A stretch of DNA of 64,000 nucleotides. It comes from Paenibacillus aceris. GTDB lineage: Bacteria > Bacillota > Bacilli > Paenibacillales > NBRC-103111. The position numbers and the translations under genes were made by a program. Below the pieces are notes generated by a model. The model saw nothing but the letters and a program-made list of their open reading frames with translations. It was not told the DNA's origin and made no database searches. This document shows, one piece after another, positions 44,995 to 52,494 of the stretch; the stretch's first letter is position 1; each line of letters opens with the position of its first letter. The stretch lies in the NCBI RefSeq assembly GCF_017874035.1, contig NZ_JAGGKV010000003.1, positions 455,269-519,268 on the forward strand, read 5' to 3'.

Positions 44995-45627
44995 CTACTT
45001 CTTGCCGCGCGTCTCCTTCTCTTCGCTGAAGCGCTGCTCGCGCCAATCTTGCTGGAGCTTGCGCAGCTCCTGCTGGAGATTGCCGCCAGCCTCCTTCAGC
45101 GTCTCACGCGACACGCGCCCCGCGACGCGGAGGCCCTGCAGCGCTTCCCGGCCGAGCTCGCGGCCGGCCACTTCCAGCTCGCGCCAAGCGTCGCGAGCTT
45201 CTTCCTTCGACGGCCCGCTGCGCGGCTGTCCGTTTCCTGCTGCGCGCCCGGCACGCAGCGCAGCAAGCTCATCTGCGAGCGCCAGGCAGACGTCCTGGCT
45301 GCTCGCGTACTGCGCGCGGTACTGCTCGCAAGCGGCCTCCTCGCGCAGCTTCTCCTGCAGCGCTAGGCGTGCCAGCTCTTCGTCGCCGGCGCGCATCGCC
45401 AGCTCGGCTTGCTCGGCGCGCAGCTGTGCCATTTCCTCCGCGTTGACGCTTTGCCTGCGCAGTTCGATTGTTCGCTGCAGCGCTTCCTCGTAGCGCTGCT
45501 CCAGTTCGGCAATGCCGCGCGTCGCTGCTCCTGAATGGCAGCCTCCCCGCTCATGCAGGTCCAGCTTGTTTGCCGCTTCCTGCCAGGCCATCTCCGCTGC
45601 TTTACCAATCCGATTGAATACGCTCAT
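44995..45627 (-). CDS. liaH: PspA/LiaH-like coiled-coil envelope stress protein
   Basis: The 210-residue protein is almost all charged helix: ELEQRYEEALQRT, then AELAMRAGDEELARLALQEK, which follows the PspA heptads closely. It begins MSVFNRIGKAAEMAW like PspA/IM30 amphipathic starts, which bind membranes. It is followed by liaF and preceded by a LiaI-like gene, so LiaH is the best name. LiaH forms large rings that protect the membrane. The gene is very G+C rich (Ala/Arg/Glu codons) compared with its neighbours. GGGGGTG site 7 nt before ATG. Confidence 0.78.
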   Translation of the reverse strand: MSVFNRIGKAAEMAWQEAANKLDLHERGGCHSGAATRGIAELEQRYEEALQRTIELRRQSVNAEEMAQLRAEQAELAMRAGDEELARLALQEKLREEAACEQYRAQYASSQDVCLALADELAALRAGRAAGNGQPRSGPSKEEARDAWRELEVAGRELGREALQGLRVAGRVSRETLKEAGGNLQQELRKLQQDWREQRFSEEKETRGKK

Positions 45628-45655
45628 TATGCCACACCCCCTAATTTCCTATCGA

Positions 45656-45961
45656 TTATAGTTTGAATTGCGCCGAGTCGTTTTGGTTCTTCAGCAGGCG
45701 ATAGCCGTAATACATTAACCACACGGCAAATACAATTGCGAGTAGTCCGGACAACTTTGTCATTAATACCAAAGCGCCGATCCCAAAAATAACCCAACCT
45801 ATTTTCTTTCCATTTCTTATTCCTACATAACCGAGCCCTACCATAGCCACGGGAATCAACAACCCCATTACGTGCAGATGCATGCCTACTTGATGCACAC
45901 CGATGAGAAAGCCTACTGTTATTAAAATCAAAGCCCAACTTTTCGATCGATTCATGCTCAT
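45656..45961 (-). CDS. liaI: LiaI-like small membrane protein
   Basis: The 101-residue protein has four short hydrophobic segments and ends with VWLMYYGYRLLKNQ, close in pattern to the LiaI end (YYGWKLMKN). In Bacillus LiaI anchors LiaH rings at the membrane. It precedes the PspA/LiaH-like gene by 28 bp. The start is ATG 45961 (ATG 45955 possible). The upstream region has an imperfect dyad at 46047-46069, a candidate LiaR site. Confidence 0.75.
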   Translation of the reverse strand: MSMNRSKSWALILITVGFLIGVHQVGMHLHVMGLLIPVAMVGLGYVGIRNGKKIGWVIFGIGALVLMTKLSGLLAIVFAVWLMYYGYRLLKNQNDSAQFKL

Positions 45962-46046
45962 TTACCGCAACCGCCCTTCGCATATTCTTCATGCTTCTAT
46001 CGTAGCCGAAATGGATATCGGCCAAAACGGACTCCCGACTGTTTTT

Positions 46047-46069
46047 GTACCTAGACCTAAGTCCAGTAC
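46047..46069. promoter_or_regulatory. Candidate operator upstream of liaI
   Basis: GTAC-CTAGAC and GTCCAG-TAC face each other with one bulged base, an imperfect dyad about 90 bp before liaI. It may be a LiaR-box, but the match to a known consensus was not verified. Confidence 0.25.
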
Positions 46070-46099
46070 CCGCTAAGACCGCTATCCATATTTTGGGCG

Positions 46100-46129
46100 T
46101 TGTTACTCTTATTCTATCAATGATAGAAT
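46100..46129 (+). promoter_or_regulatory. Promoter of the second c-di-AMP riboswitch gene
   Basis: TTGTTA (46100-46105) and TAGAAT (46124-46129) are 18 bp apart. Transcription would begin near 46136, at the 5' end of the riboswitch. Confidence 0.5.
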
Positions 46130-46133
46130 ATTT

Positions 46134-46264
46134 GAAGCCGAGTCCGGTGCACAGACAAAGTGCCGGTACGGGGGACGATTTAAATGGGGTGAATATTTGC
46201 TCTGCATGCAGAGCAGACTAGGGAGAACCTTCTTCCCGAACCCGTCAACTAACCTCGGAGGCTC
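46134..46264 (+). promoter_or_regulatory. Cyclic di-AMP riboswitch (ydaO/yuaA class), leader of the 3D-domain gene
   Basis: The conserved blocks occur in order on the plus strand: AGCCGAGTCCG (46136), GGTACGGGGGACGA, ATGGGGTGAATATTTG, a variable hairpin (GCTCTGCATGCAGAGC), CTAGGGAGAACC, CCCGAACCCGTCAACTAACC and CTCGGAGGCT, whose end pairs with the 5' block. It leads directly into AAGGAGG of the wall protein gene. This is the same class as the element at 2031-2148. Confidence 0.88.
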
Positions 46265-46284
46265 ATTTGAAGGAGGATTACCAA

Positions 46285-47085
46285 TTGCATATGTTAACAA
46301 AAGGGTTAGCTTGCCTTGCTGTGTCCGCCACAGTTTTGGCAGGGGGCTTTCTTTCCCCATTTACGGCGCATGCCCATGCCGCCGAGAGTATGGACGTGAA
46401 AGTTCAAGTCAATGATGACCTGGTTCAATTTCCCGATGCACAGCCATTTCTGGATGGCAATCATTCTACACAAGTACCGATCCGTTTCGTAACAGAGAAG
46501 CTGGGTTACGATGTACAATGGCAAAAGGAAGGCGACCAAATCAAGGTAACACTTAACAATGACAAGCATTCCATTACTTTAGTTTCAGGTGAAAAAGAAG
46601 CCGAAATCGATAGCACACGTGTCGAGATGGACACACATGCCGAGTACCAAAATGGACGTGTATATGTGCCTCTTCGTTTTCTAAGCAAAGCTTCCGACAT
46701 TCCCGTTCAGTGGGACGCAAGCAGCAAACTAGCGATTCTAAGTAAAGACGGCAATCACCACGCGCCGGATTATGAGTTATTTGAATCAACAGCCTACTCG
46801 GCAGATCCGTCTGAGAACGGTGGTTTTGGAGCTTTGGATTACTTGGGTAATCCATTAACTGTCGGAACCGTCGCTGTAGATCCATCTGTCATTCCACTTG
46901 GGTCTAAGCTCTATATCGAAGGATATGATTTCAATGGTCTTCCGCAAGGCGGCATGTATGCTTACGCAACAGATACAGGCAGCTCCATCAAAGGCAAACG
47001 CGTTGATATCTTCGTTCCGGGCTCCAAGCAATCCTTAAGCAAGTTTGGCTTCCAAACCGTAAAAGTTTATAAACTAAACCCGTGA
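46285..47085 (+). CDS. Secreted cell wall protein: copper-amine-oxidase-like domain plus 3D domain
   Basis: Signal peptide (about 1-33, ending FTAHAHA) precedes a copper-amine-oxidase N-terminal-like domain (about 38-150: VQVNDDLVQF, then VPLRFLSKA), a common wall-protein module in Paenibacillus. A 3D domain (about 165-266) follows, with VDPSVIPLGSKLYIEGY and ATDTGSSIKGKRVDIFV: the aspartates of the MltA/RpfB-like lytic core. It probably cuts or remodels peptidoglycan. The start is TTG 46285, 8 nt after AAGGAGG; ATG 46291 is 14 nt away. A c-di-AMP riboswitch controls it. Confidence 0.87.
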   Translation: MHMLTKGLACLAVSATVLAGGFLSPFTAHAHAAESMDVKVQVNDDLVQFPDAQPFLDGNHSTQVPIRFVTEKLGYDVQWQKEGDQIKVTLNNDKHSITLVSGEKEAEIDSTRVEMDTHAEYQNGRVYVPLRFLSKASDIPVQWDASSKLAILSKDGNHHAPDYELFESTAYSADPSENGGFGALDYLGNPLTVGTVAVDPSVIPLGSKLYIEGYDFNGLPQGGMYAYATDTGSSIKGKRVDIFVPGSKQSLSKFGFQTVKVYKLNP

Positions 47086-47107
47086 TGATCACGGGTTTTT
47101 TAATTTT
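47076..47107 (+). terminator. Terminator of the 3D-domain gene
   Basis: AACCCGTGAT pairs with ATCACGGGTT around one base, followed by TTTTAATTTT. The stop codon TGA lies inside the stem. Confidence 0.9.
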
Positions 47108-47135
47108 CACCGCAGCAGCCCGAATCCCATGCGAA

Positions 47136-47168
47136 AGACTGTCAAGGAAAATCGCCCTGACAGTCATT
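47136..47168. terminator. Weak hairpin near the end of the Eis-like gene
   Basis: GACTGTCA (47138-47145) pairs with TGACAGTC (47158-47165). The T tract is short on both strands; it may be the terminator for the minus-strand acetyltransferase. Confidence 0.4.
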
Positions 47169-47198
47169 TTAGGTTTGAAGTAAATCGGTAAGCATCCT

Positions 47199-48389
47199 TT
47201 AAAAGAAATCCGCCAAATAAGTCGTCCGCTTTGGAATAGCAGCTTCCAACCGCGAAATAGGCTCCTGCGAACCTTGAAGCCGCTCTATGCGAGCCAGAAA
47301 GCCAGCCTTTTGATAGCCCATGAACAGCGCTGTAAGCGTTTGAATGCTGCAGTTCACTAGAAGCTCCTCTGCCGGCAGCTCGCCCTCAGCCAGCTTTGTT
47401 ACTTGTGCTTTTTCCCCGCTGCCCGTGAAGTTTAGACAATAAACGCCGTTGTTCCAATCCGCATGCGGGTCCGAAATGCGCAGATAGACGGGTTCAGCTG
47501 CCTTACGCGTTGCAAACACATACTGCGCCAGAAAGGCTTCAACATCTACAATTCGGGCTGAGAAATACGTAATTTTCTCTTGCTTGAACTTAGGGTCGTG
47601 CACCAAGAATGGAAGCTGATCATCCAAGGGCGCTTTGACCTCAACTTTGGTAATCATGGAATCATGATCCGCTATGAATTTCCACAAGCCGCGCCTTGCG
47701 TCCTCATCCAGAAACACCATTTCATGAATGGTCGCCGTATACTCTTTTATATGATAAAAAACATACCCGGTCCGCTCACCATGTGCATTCTCATAAAGAG
47801 CTACCATACCGCTTTTGTGTTTAAAATATTTGTTGTTCCACCAATCAGCATCCCGCTCCAGCATTCCGTTAAACCGCAAAGCATGCTGCACGTAAATCGG
47901 ATTCAAAAGCTCCCAGTTCCTTGTCACACGAATGATCGAACTGCCCTCAGAAGCTTGAAACTTTGGAAGTTTATCCACAGGTATTTCATATTTCAGATAA
48001 TCGATGTATGTCTCCCAGCCATATTTCCGATAAAACTCGAATTTAAATGGCGCCAGAAAGGATAGCGTCTGCCCTTGTTCCTTCATCACCTTGAGCGCTT
48101 GAAGCAGCAGCTTCGCAACCATCCCGTTGCGCCTGTACTCCGGCCATGTCGCTACTCCCGCAATGCCGCCCATGGCAAAGCGCTGGCCATTCAGCCACGT
48201 ATGAAACGGTAAAAGATGGAGTTTCGCTGCTAACTTTTCCTGAACGAAGCAGCCCCAAATTTGTTTCGGATCCGTTAAACGGGATCGCTCAGCTTGTTCC
48301 TCAGCGCTCAACTCATATTGAAAAGCAAACTGGGATAATGCGAAGCTTTCCGATATCTCCTGTGGCTGCAATGTACGAATTTCATTCAT
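47199..48389 (-). CDS. Eis-family N-acetyltransferase
   Basis: The 396-residue protein has the Eis three-part layout: a GNAT domain (GGIAGVATWPEYRRNGMVAKLL around 75-98 with the acetyl-CoA motif), a second GNAT-like region, and a C-terminal SCP2-like domain (from about 290: VYLRISDPHADWNNGVYCLN). Eis enzymes acetylate amines such as aminoglycosides or lysines; the target here is unknown. Start ATG 48389, 6 nt after GAGGTG; the ATG three codons earlier overlaps that site. Confidence 0.88.
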   Translation of the reverse strand: MNEIRTLQPQEISESFALSQFAFQYELSAEEQAERSRLTDPKQIWGCFVQEKLAAKLHLLPFHTWLNGQRFAMGGIAGVATWPEYRRNGMVAKLLLQALKVMKEQGQTLSFLAPFKFEFYRKYGWETYIDYLKYEIPVDKLPKFQASEGSSIIRVTRNWELLNPIYVQHALRFNGMLERDADWWNNKYFKHKSGMVALYENAHGERTGYVFYHIKEYTATIHEMVFLDEDARRGLWKFIADHDSMITKVEVKAPLDDQLPFLVHDPKFKQEKITYFSARIVDVEAFLAQYVFATRKAAEPVYLRISDPHADWNNGVYCLNFTGSGEKAQVTKLAEGELPAEELLVNCSIQTLTALFMGYQKAGFLARIERLQGSQEPISRLEAAIPKRTTYLADFF

Positions 48390-48513
48390 ATGTATCACCT
48401 CAAGTACAATTATACTTGATAATCAATTGCGCTACCTAGAGCCTATTTAGGCTCTTTCAATAATAAATCAGGGCATACGTCCAATCAACGAATGTCTCTG
48501 AATCATATGATGT

Positions 48514-48523
48514 GATGTATAGT
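48514..48523 (+). promoter_or_regulatory. Decamer GATGTATAGT upstream of the first YjcZ peptide gene
   Basis: GATGTATAGT lies 41 bp before the start codon. The same ten bases occur at 61901-61910 before the second YjcZ gene. A CATATGATG just upstream resembles a late mother-cell sigma -10. Identity of the factor is uncertain. Confidence 0.45.
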
Positions 48524-48564
48524 GAATCAACCCACTTAAATCATTCAGAACCGGAGGGGATACT

Positions 48565-48666
48565 ATGTCATATGCAGCTGGTTGCGGAACTGGTTACGGA
48601 TCCGTTGGTGTTGTTCTTGTCCTTTATGTTTTGCTCGTCATCATCTTGGCAACTTTCGCTATCTAA
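48565..48666 (+). CDS. YjcZ-family sporulation peptide
   Basis: The 33-residue peptide begins MSYAAGCGTGYGSVG and continues as one hydrophobic helix (VVLVLYVLLVIILATFAI), the glycine-rich start plus helix typical of the YjcZ sporulation family. GGAGGGG lies 5 nt before the ATG. These peptides are made during sporulation and probably sit in a spore membrane; the molecular role is unknown. A close relative is encoded at 61962. Confidence 0.85.
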   Translation: MSYAAGCGTGYGSVGVVLVLYVLLVIILATFAI

Positions 48667-48701
48667 TCCGTGCTAATCTTCCAACCTGACTAATCCAGGT
48701 A

Positions 48702-48764
48702 AAGGGGCCTACCTGCAGCAGCTTCTTCCAAAGAAGCTGAGTGACAGGTAGGCCCCAATTTATT
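48702..48764. terminator. Bidirectional terminator between the YjcZ gene and moeA
   Basis: GGGGCCTACCTG pairs with CAGGTAGGCCCC, with a nested AGCTTCTT/AAGAAGCT stem. Short T tracts occur on both sides (AATTTATT and, on the minus strand, CTTTACC). Confidence 0.8.
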
Positions 48765-50028
48765 GGATAGGATAAATAAGTACACGTTCGTCTTTAGCAA
48801 AACCTTTGCCTCCGGCAGGCAGTTGAATCAAACAGTCCGCATCTTTAATGGAAACCATAATGCTGGATTTATCGATGCCTGCGGGTCTTACCCTCAAACA
48901 GCCAGTCTCCGCATGTGTTGTCCCTCTCACATACCGGGGATAAGCCGAGCCTTTATCGTAAGACACATCTAAAAATGCCGTAATGGCTTCTTGGAAGGGT
49001 GTTTGACAGCCCGCCATCGCTTTAATCAGCGGCTTCGCAAATAGCTCAAAGCCTACGAACGATGCGCCCGGATTACCGGAGAGCGCCAGCAGCAGCCTAT
49101 TCTCCCATAGAGCTGCGCTCGTCGGAGTGCCTGGCCGCATCGCCACTTTATTAAAAAGCAGCTTTCCTGTAAAACGTCCAAACAAATCCACCAGAACATC
49201 ATGGTCACCAACGGAGACACCCCCGGAGGTGAGGATAAGGTCGACTTTGGCTAATGTCTCCAGCAGCGCCGATTCCACCTCTTCCGCATCATCCGACAGC
49301 GCCTGCATAATGATCGCTTCTCCACCTGCCGCTTCTACTTGTGCAGCAAGCATATAGCTGTTACTGTTGCGAATTCGTCCAGGCTGCAGAGCGTCCTCAA
49401 CATTTAATAGCTCTGAGCCTGTTGAGAAAATAGCGACCTTCGGTTTACGGTACACAGAAACAAAGGAGTAGCCGAAGGTGGCTAATATTGCTGCTTCTCC
49501 AGGTCCAATCTGTGAACCTTGCTCCAGCAATAATTCCTTCATTCGTATTTCCCCGGCAATAGGAGTAATATTACTCCCGAAGGATACATGTTTCTTAATG
49601 TTTACATGAGATGAATTTAGTCCTGTATCATCTAAGGGCAAGGCATCCGTCATCTCCAGCATGACCACACAATCCGCGCCATCCGGAACCGGAGCGCCCG
49701 TCATGATACGCGCGGCTAATCCCGAATAAACCTTGAACTTAGGTACAGTACCGCTTGGAATCTGCTCAATGATACGTAATTCAACAGGATTCTCCGGTGT
49801 GGCCTGCTCAATATCTGCAGCGCATACCGCATACCCGTCTACACCGGATCTGCGAAAATGAGGAACGGGATGATCGGCATAGATATCCTCAGCCAGACGC
49901 CTGCCGAATGCGGCAGATAGCGGCACAGATTCAATTTCGGTATGTTTTACATATTCGGAAAGCAAGCTCCTTGCTTCTTCGACCGAAATGACTTTTCGCC
50001 CAAATTTAAGATTTGTATCGCTGTTCAC
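48760..50028 (-). CDS. moeA: Molybdopterin molybdenumtransferase
   Basis: The 422-residue protein has the MoeA domains: FRRSGVDGYAV near the N-terminus, the MPT-binding core with STGSEL, TSGGVSVGDHD and KVAMRPGTP, then GNPGASFVGFE, and the C-terminal domain. It inserts molybdate into adenylated molybdopterin. GTG 50028 with GGAGG upstream gives the normal length; the frame to 50217 overlaps moaA. It follows moaA by 22 bp, so they form an operon. Confidence 0.93.
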   Translation of the reverse strand: MNSDTNLKFGRKVISVEEARSLLSEYVKHTEIESVPLSAAFGRRLAEDIYADHPVPHFRRSGVDGYAVCAADIEQATPENPVELRIIEQIPSGTVPKFKVYSGLAARIMTGAPVPDGADCVVMLEMTDALPLDDTGLNSSHVNIKKHVSFGSNITPIAGEIRMKELLLEQGSQIGPGEAAILATFGYSFVSVYRKPKVAIFSTGSELLNVEDALQPGRIRNSNSYMLAAQVEAAGGEAIIMQALSDDAEEVESALLETLAKVDLILTSGGVSVGDHDVLVDLFGRFTGKLLFNKVAMRPGTPTSAALWENRLLLALSGNPGASFVGFELFAKPLIKAMAGCQTPFQEAITAFLDVSYDKGSAYPRYVRGTTHAETGCLRVRPAGIDKSSIMVSIKDADCLIQLPAGGKGFAKDERVLIYPIQ

Positions 50029-50050
50029 TAACGTCTGTTCCTCCCATGAG

Positions 50051-51055
50051 CTAACCGCCAATTTGCGACATCCGGCGAAGTGTTGGTGTATGAGACTGTG
50101 CTTCATTAAGCAGGGCTTGCGCCATCTCATGATTTTGAGGCTTAATATCCAAGGCACGGAAGAAAAGGTCTTCCATAGCCGCATCATTCCCGATGTATGT
50201 TCGAACGTTAAATTCATCTGACCAATATAAGCACGGTTTCACATTGCCGTCAGCTGTAATTCGCAGCCGATTGCATGTCTCGCAGAAATGGTCGCTGATC
50301 GGGTGAATAAGGCCGAATGAACCAAGTGCCCCTTCAATCCAGTAGTTTTGAGCAGGTCCATTCCCATAAACCGCGTCCGATGCTACAGCATTCCATCCCT
50401 TTTCCTTGCAGCGATCCAGTACGGTGGTCAAAGGCAGATAGCGGCTTTTCCAGGCCTCATCTTGATGGCCGATCGGCATATATTCTATAAATCGAACTTG
50501 AATCGGACGGTCCAACGTCATTTGTAAAAAATCTTCAATTTCGTCATCATTCATACCCTTCATGAGAACGACGTTCAACTTAATCGGGGTGATGCCTACA
50601 CGGTAAGCTTCTTCAATACTAGCCAGAACACGATTGATATCGCCGCCTCTGGTGATTAGTGAGAACCTGTCGGCCTTTAAAGAGTCCAAGCTAATATTTA
50701 CACGGGTTAATCCTGCTGCACGAAGCTTCTCGGCTCTTGAAGCAAAATAAATCCCATTTGTAGTCAACGCGATGTCTTCAATCCCGGGTATTCGGGATAG
50801 CATTCCAATCAACACTTCCAGGTTTTTACGCACAAGTGGCTCTCCACCGGTTAATCTCAGCTTACGAACACCTAATCCAGCGAGCACACGAACAACTTCG
50901 GTGATCTCCTCGAACGTGAGAAGTTTGTCATCCGGTTCAAATTCCATTCCTTCTTCGGGCATACAATAGACGCAGCGGAGATTACATCGATCGGTAACCG
51001 AAATTCGCAAGTAATCGTGCATCCGTCCAAAACGATCCATCAGCAGCTTCGGCAT
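50051..51055 (-). CDS. moaA: GTP 3',8-cyclase
   Basis: The 334-residue radical-SAM enzyme has the N-terminal cluster motif DRCNLRCVYC (C-x3-C-x2-C), TGGEPL, and a second C-terminal cluster (HFCETCNRLR, then a later Cys), ending in the conserved GG needed for activity. It makes the first cyclic intermediate of molybdopterin from GTP. ATG 51055 follows AAGGTG at 6 nt; GTG 51064 overlaps it. Upstream of moeA in one operon. Confidence 0.95.
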   Translation of the reverse strand: MPKLLMDRFGRMHDYLRISVTDRCNLRCVYCMPEEGMEFEPDDKLLTFEEITEVVRVLAGLGVRKLRLTGGEPLVRKNLEVLIGMLSRIPGIEDIALTTNGIYFASRAEKLRAAGLTRVNISLDSLKADRFSLITRGGDINRVLASIEEAYRVGITPIKLNVVLMKGMNDDEIEDFLQMTLDRPIQVRFIEYMPIGHQDEAWKSRYLPLTTVLDRCKEKGWNAVASDAVYGNGPAQNYWIEGALGSFGLIHPISDHFCETCNRLRITADGNVKPCLYWSDEFNVRTYIGNDAAMEDLFFRALDIKPQNHEMAQALLNEAQSHTPTLRRMSQIGG

Positions 51056-51143
51056 GAGGTTCACCTTCTCTCTATCCCCATTATGGCATATTTTATAACT
51101 AAAACCTAGATTCCTTGACGATCACTATCTGGAAAAATAGTCC

Positions 51144-51758
51144 CTAAGTAAGATTATCTAACATAGCGTTATACTCTTCCGGCGTATTCACATTTGTAAC
51201 GAACTGAGTCGGCAGATGATGATTTTCAAAAAAAACATTTTCCGCCGGCAGCCAGTCGATATGATCCAGCAAACCCATCAACCGATATTTCTCCTGCTTC
51301 AATAGCACCTCGGCTTCGGAACCGACCAGTCTGGAGTAAATCCCATGAAGAGGATGGACTTTTCCCTCCAATACAGGAATGACGGCGTCAACATTCGCCT
51401 CTTGGCACCACTGAGCCATAGCAGCGGCGGCTTCTGACGAAAGAAACGGCATATCACAGCCAACAATCCACAGAAACTCATGGCTAGCGGCCTGTGCGGC
51501 TGCATGGATACCGCTTAATGGACCTTTCTGCACATAATAGTCTGACACCAATTGTACATTCATCGTAGAGGGCATTGACTCGATAAGAGGTATAAACGCC
51601 TCAGATTCGTTCGCTACAACAATAATCTGATTACAGATCTTGGACATCTCCTTTAGCTGCCTAAGAAGTATAGGCTGACCTTCCACGGGAAGAAGCGCCT
51701 TCCGGTTTCCGCCCATACGGCGATTGAGCCCCCCAGCCAAAATAACGCCTGTCATCAT
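51144..51758 (-). CDS. mobA: Molybdenum cofactor guanylyltransferase
   Basis: The 204-residue protein has the nucleotidyltransferase signature LAGGLNRRMGGNRKALL and the middle VGCDMPF motif, as in MobA, which makes the guanine dinucleotide form of the cofactor. It overlaps the MOSC gene stop by 4 nt (ATGA), so they are coupled. The 88-bp gap to moaA could hold a separate promoter. Whether the final cofactor here is the dinucleotide form depends on the enzymes it serves. Confidence 0.88.
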   Translation of the reverse strand: MMTGVILAGGLNRRMGGNRKALLPVEGQPILLRQLKEMSKICNQIIVVANESEAFIPLIESMPSTMNVQLVSDYYVQKGPLSGIHAAAQAASHEFLWIVGCDMPFLSSEAAAAMAQWCQEANVDAVIPVLEGKVHPLHGIYSRLVGSEAEVLLKQEKYRLMGLLDHIDWLPAENVFFENHHLPTQFVTNVNTPEEYNAMLDNLT

Positions 51759-52399
51759 GTCGCCAGCTCCGCCAATCGTTTCTCGAAAGATTTCTTCCAG
51801 CTCTCAGATAAGGCTTTTGTCTCGGCGAGACGCTGAGCCCCATCCTTACTCTTTTTATCGTGATATTTGATCTGATTGGCATAAGCTAGAGTTACACCCG
51901 CCTCATCTTTGGCGACAAGTTTCACGCGGGATTCTTTAGAAATGAACCCTTCTTGTAAGACCCTGAAATAAAAGCCGGTAAAGCCTGTTTCTTGCATTTG
52001 CAGCGGTGTTTGGACCCACTCCAGGCGCTTCGCCACCTTAAAACAAGGTTGACGCGGCTGCGAGACTTGAACGATGACATCGTCAATCGCATAAATGTCA
52101 CCAATGCAAACCTCCGCCTCCAGAAAGCCGCGGACTGTTAAATTCTCACCAAATGCACCCGCTTCCAGTTTGCGGCCAAGCACTCCTTCCCAATAAGCAT
52201 AATGCTCTTCGGGATACACGCAAAGCGCCTTATCAACGCCGCCATGCACCGTCAAATCCGCTTGCCCGTCTCCATCCAACTGCGTTTTCGATACATACAA
52301 AGAGGAGCTGACCGGGAATTTATATATTCCTGTGACCAGCTCTTTGCCTTGATATTGAATTGTTTGGGGCTTCCCCACGTTAACCGATACGATTTCCAT
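51755..52399 (-). CDS. MOSC-domain protein
   Basis: The 214-residue protein has the MOSC core: GDGQADLTVHGGVDKALCVYP and GAFGENLTVRG, and the conserved cysteine in QPRQPCFKVAKR. MOSC proteins move sulfur or reduce N-hydroxyl groups in molybdenum-cofactor pathways (YiiM type). The start is ATG 52399 behind GAGG at 9 nt; the TTG at 52420 overlaps it. It lies between the molybdoenzyme gene and mobA, fitting a cofactor role. Confidence 0.88.
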   Translation of the reverse strand: MEIVSVNVGKPQTIQYQGKELVTGIYKFPVSSSLYVSKTQLDGDGQADLTVHGGVDKALCVYPEEHYAYWEGVLGRKLEAGAFGENLTVRGFLEAEVCIGDIYAIDDVIVQVSQPRQPCFKVAKRLEWVQTPLQMQETGFTGFYFRVLQEGFISKESRVKLVAKDEAGVTLAYANQIKYHDKKSKDGAQRLAETKALSESWKKSFEKRLAELAT

Positions 52400-52494
52400 C
52401 GCTTTATTCCTCACTTCCAAGCTGGCTTCTTAGCCATAACTATACCAAAATCCGCTCGGAAAGTCAGTTTCGGCTTCTTGCCATTCCTATCGCT

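Noticed and set aside
45627..46025. 132-codon minus-strand frame over liaI
   Set aside because: It overlaps the membrane-protein frame of liaI in another phase and is rich in arginine and rare residues, a shadow frame.
50029..50217. N-terminal extension of MoeA
   Set aside because: It lies antiparallel in frame inside moaA coding sequence on the same strand; GTG 50028 with GGAGG gives the normal MoeA length.
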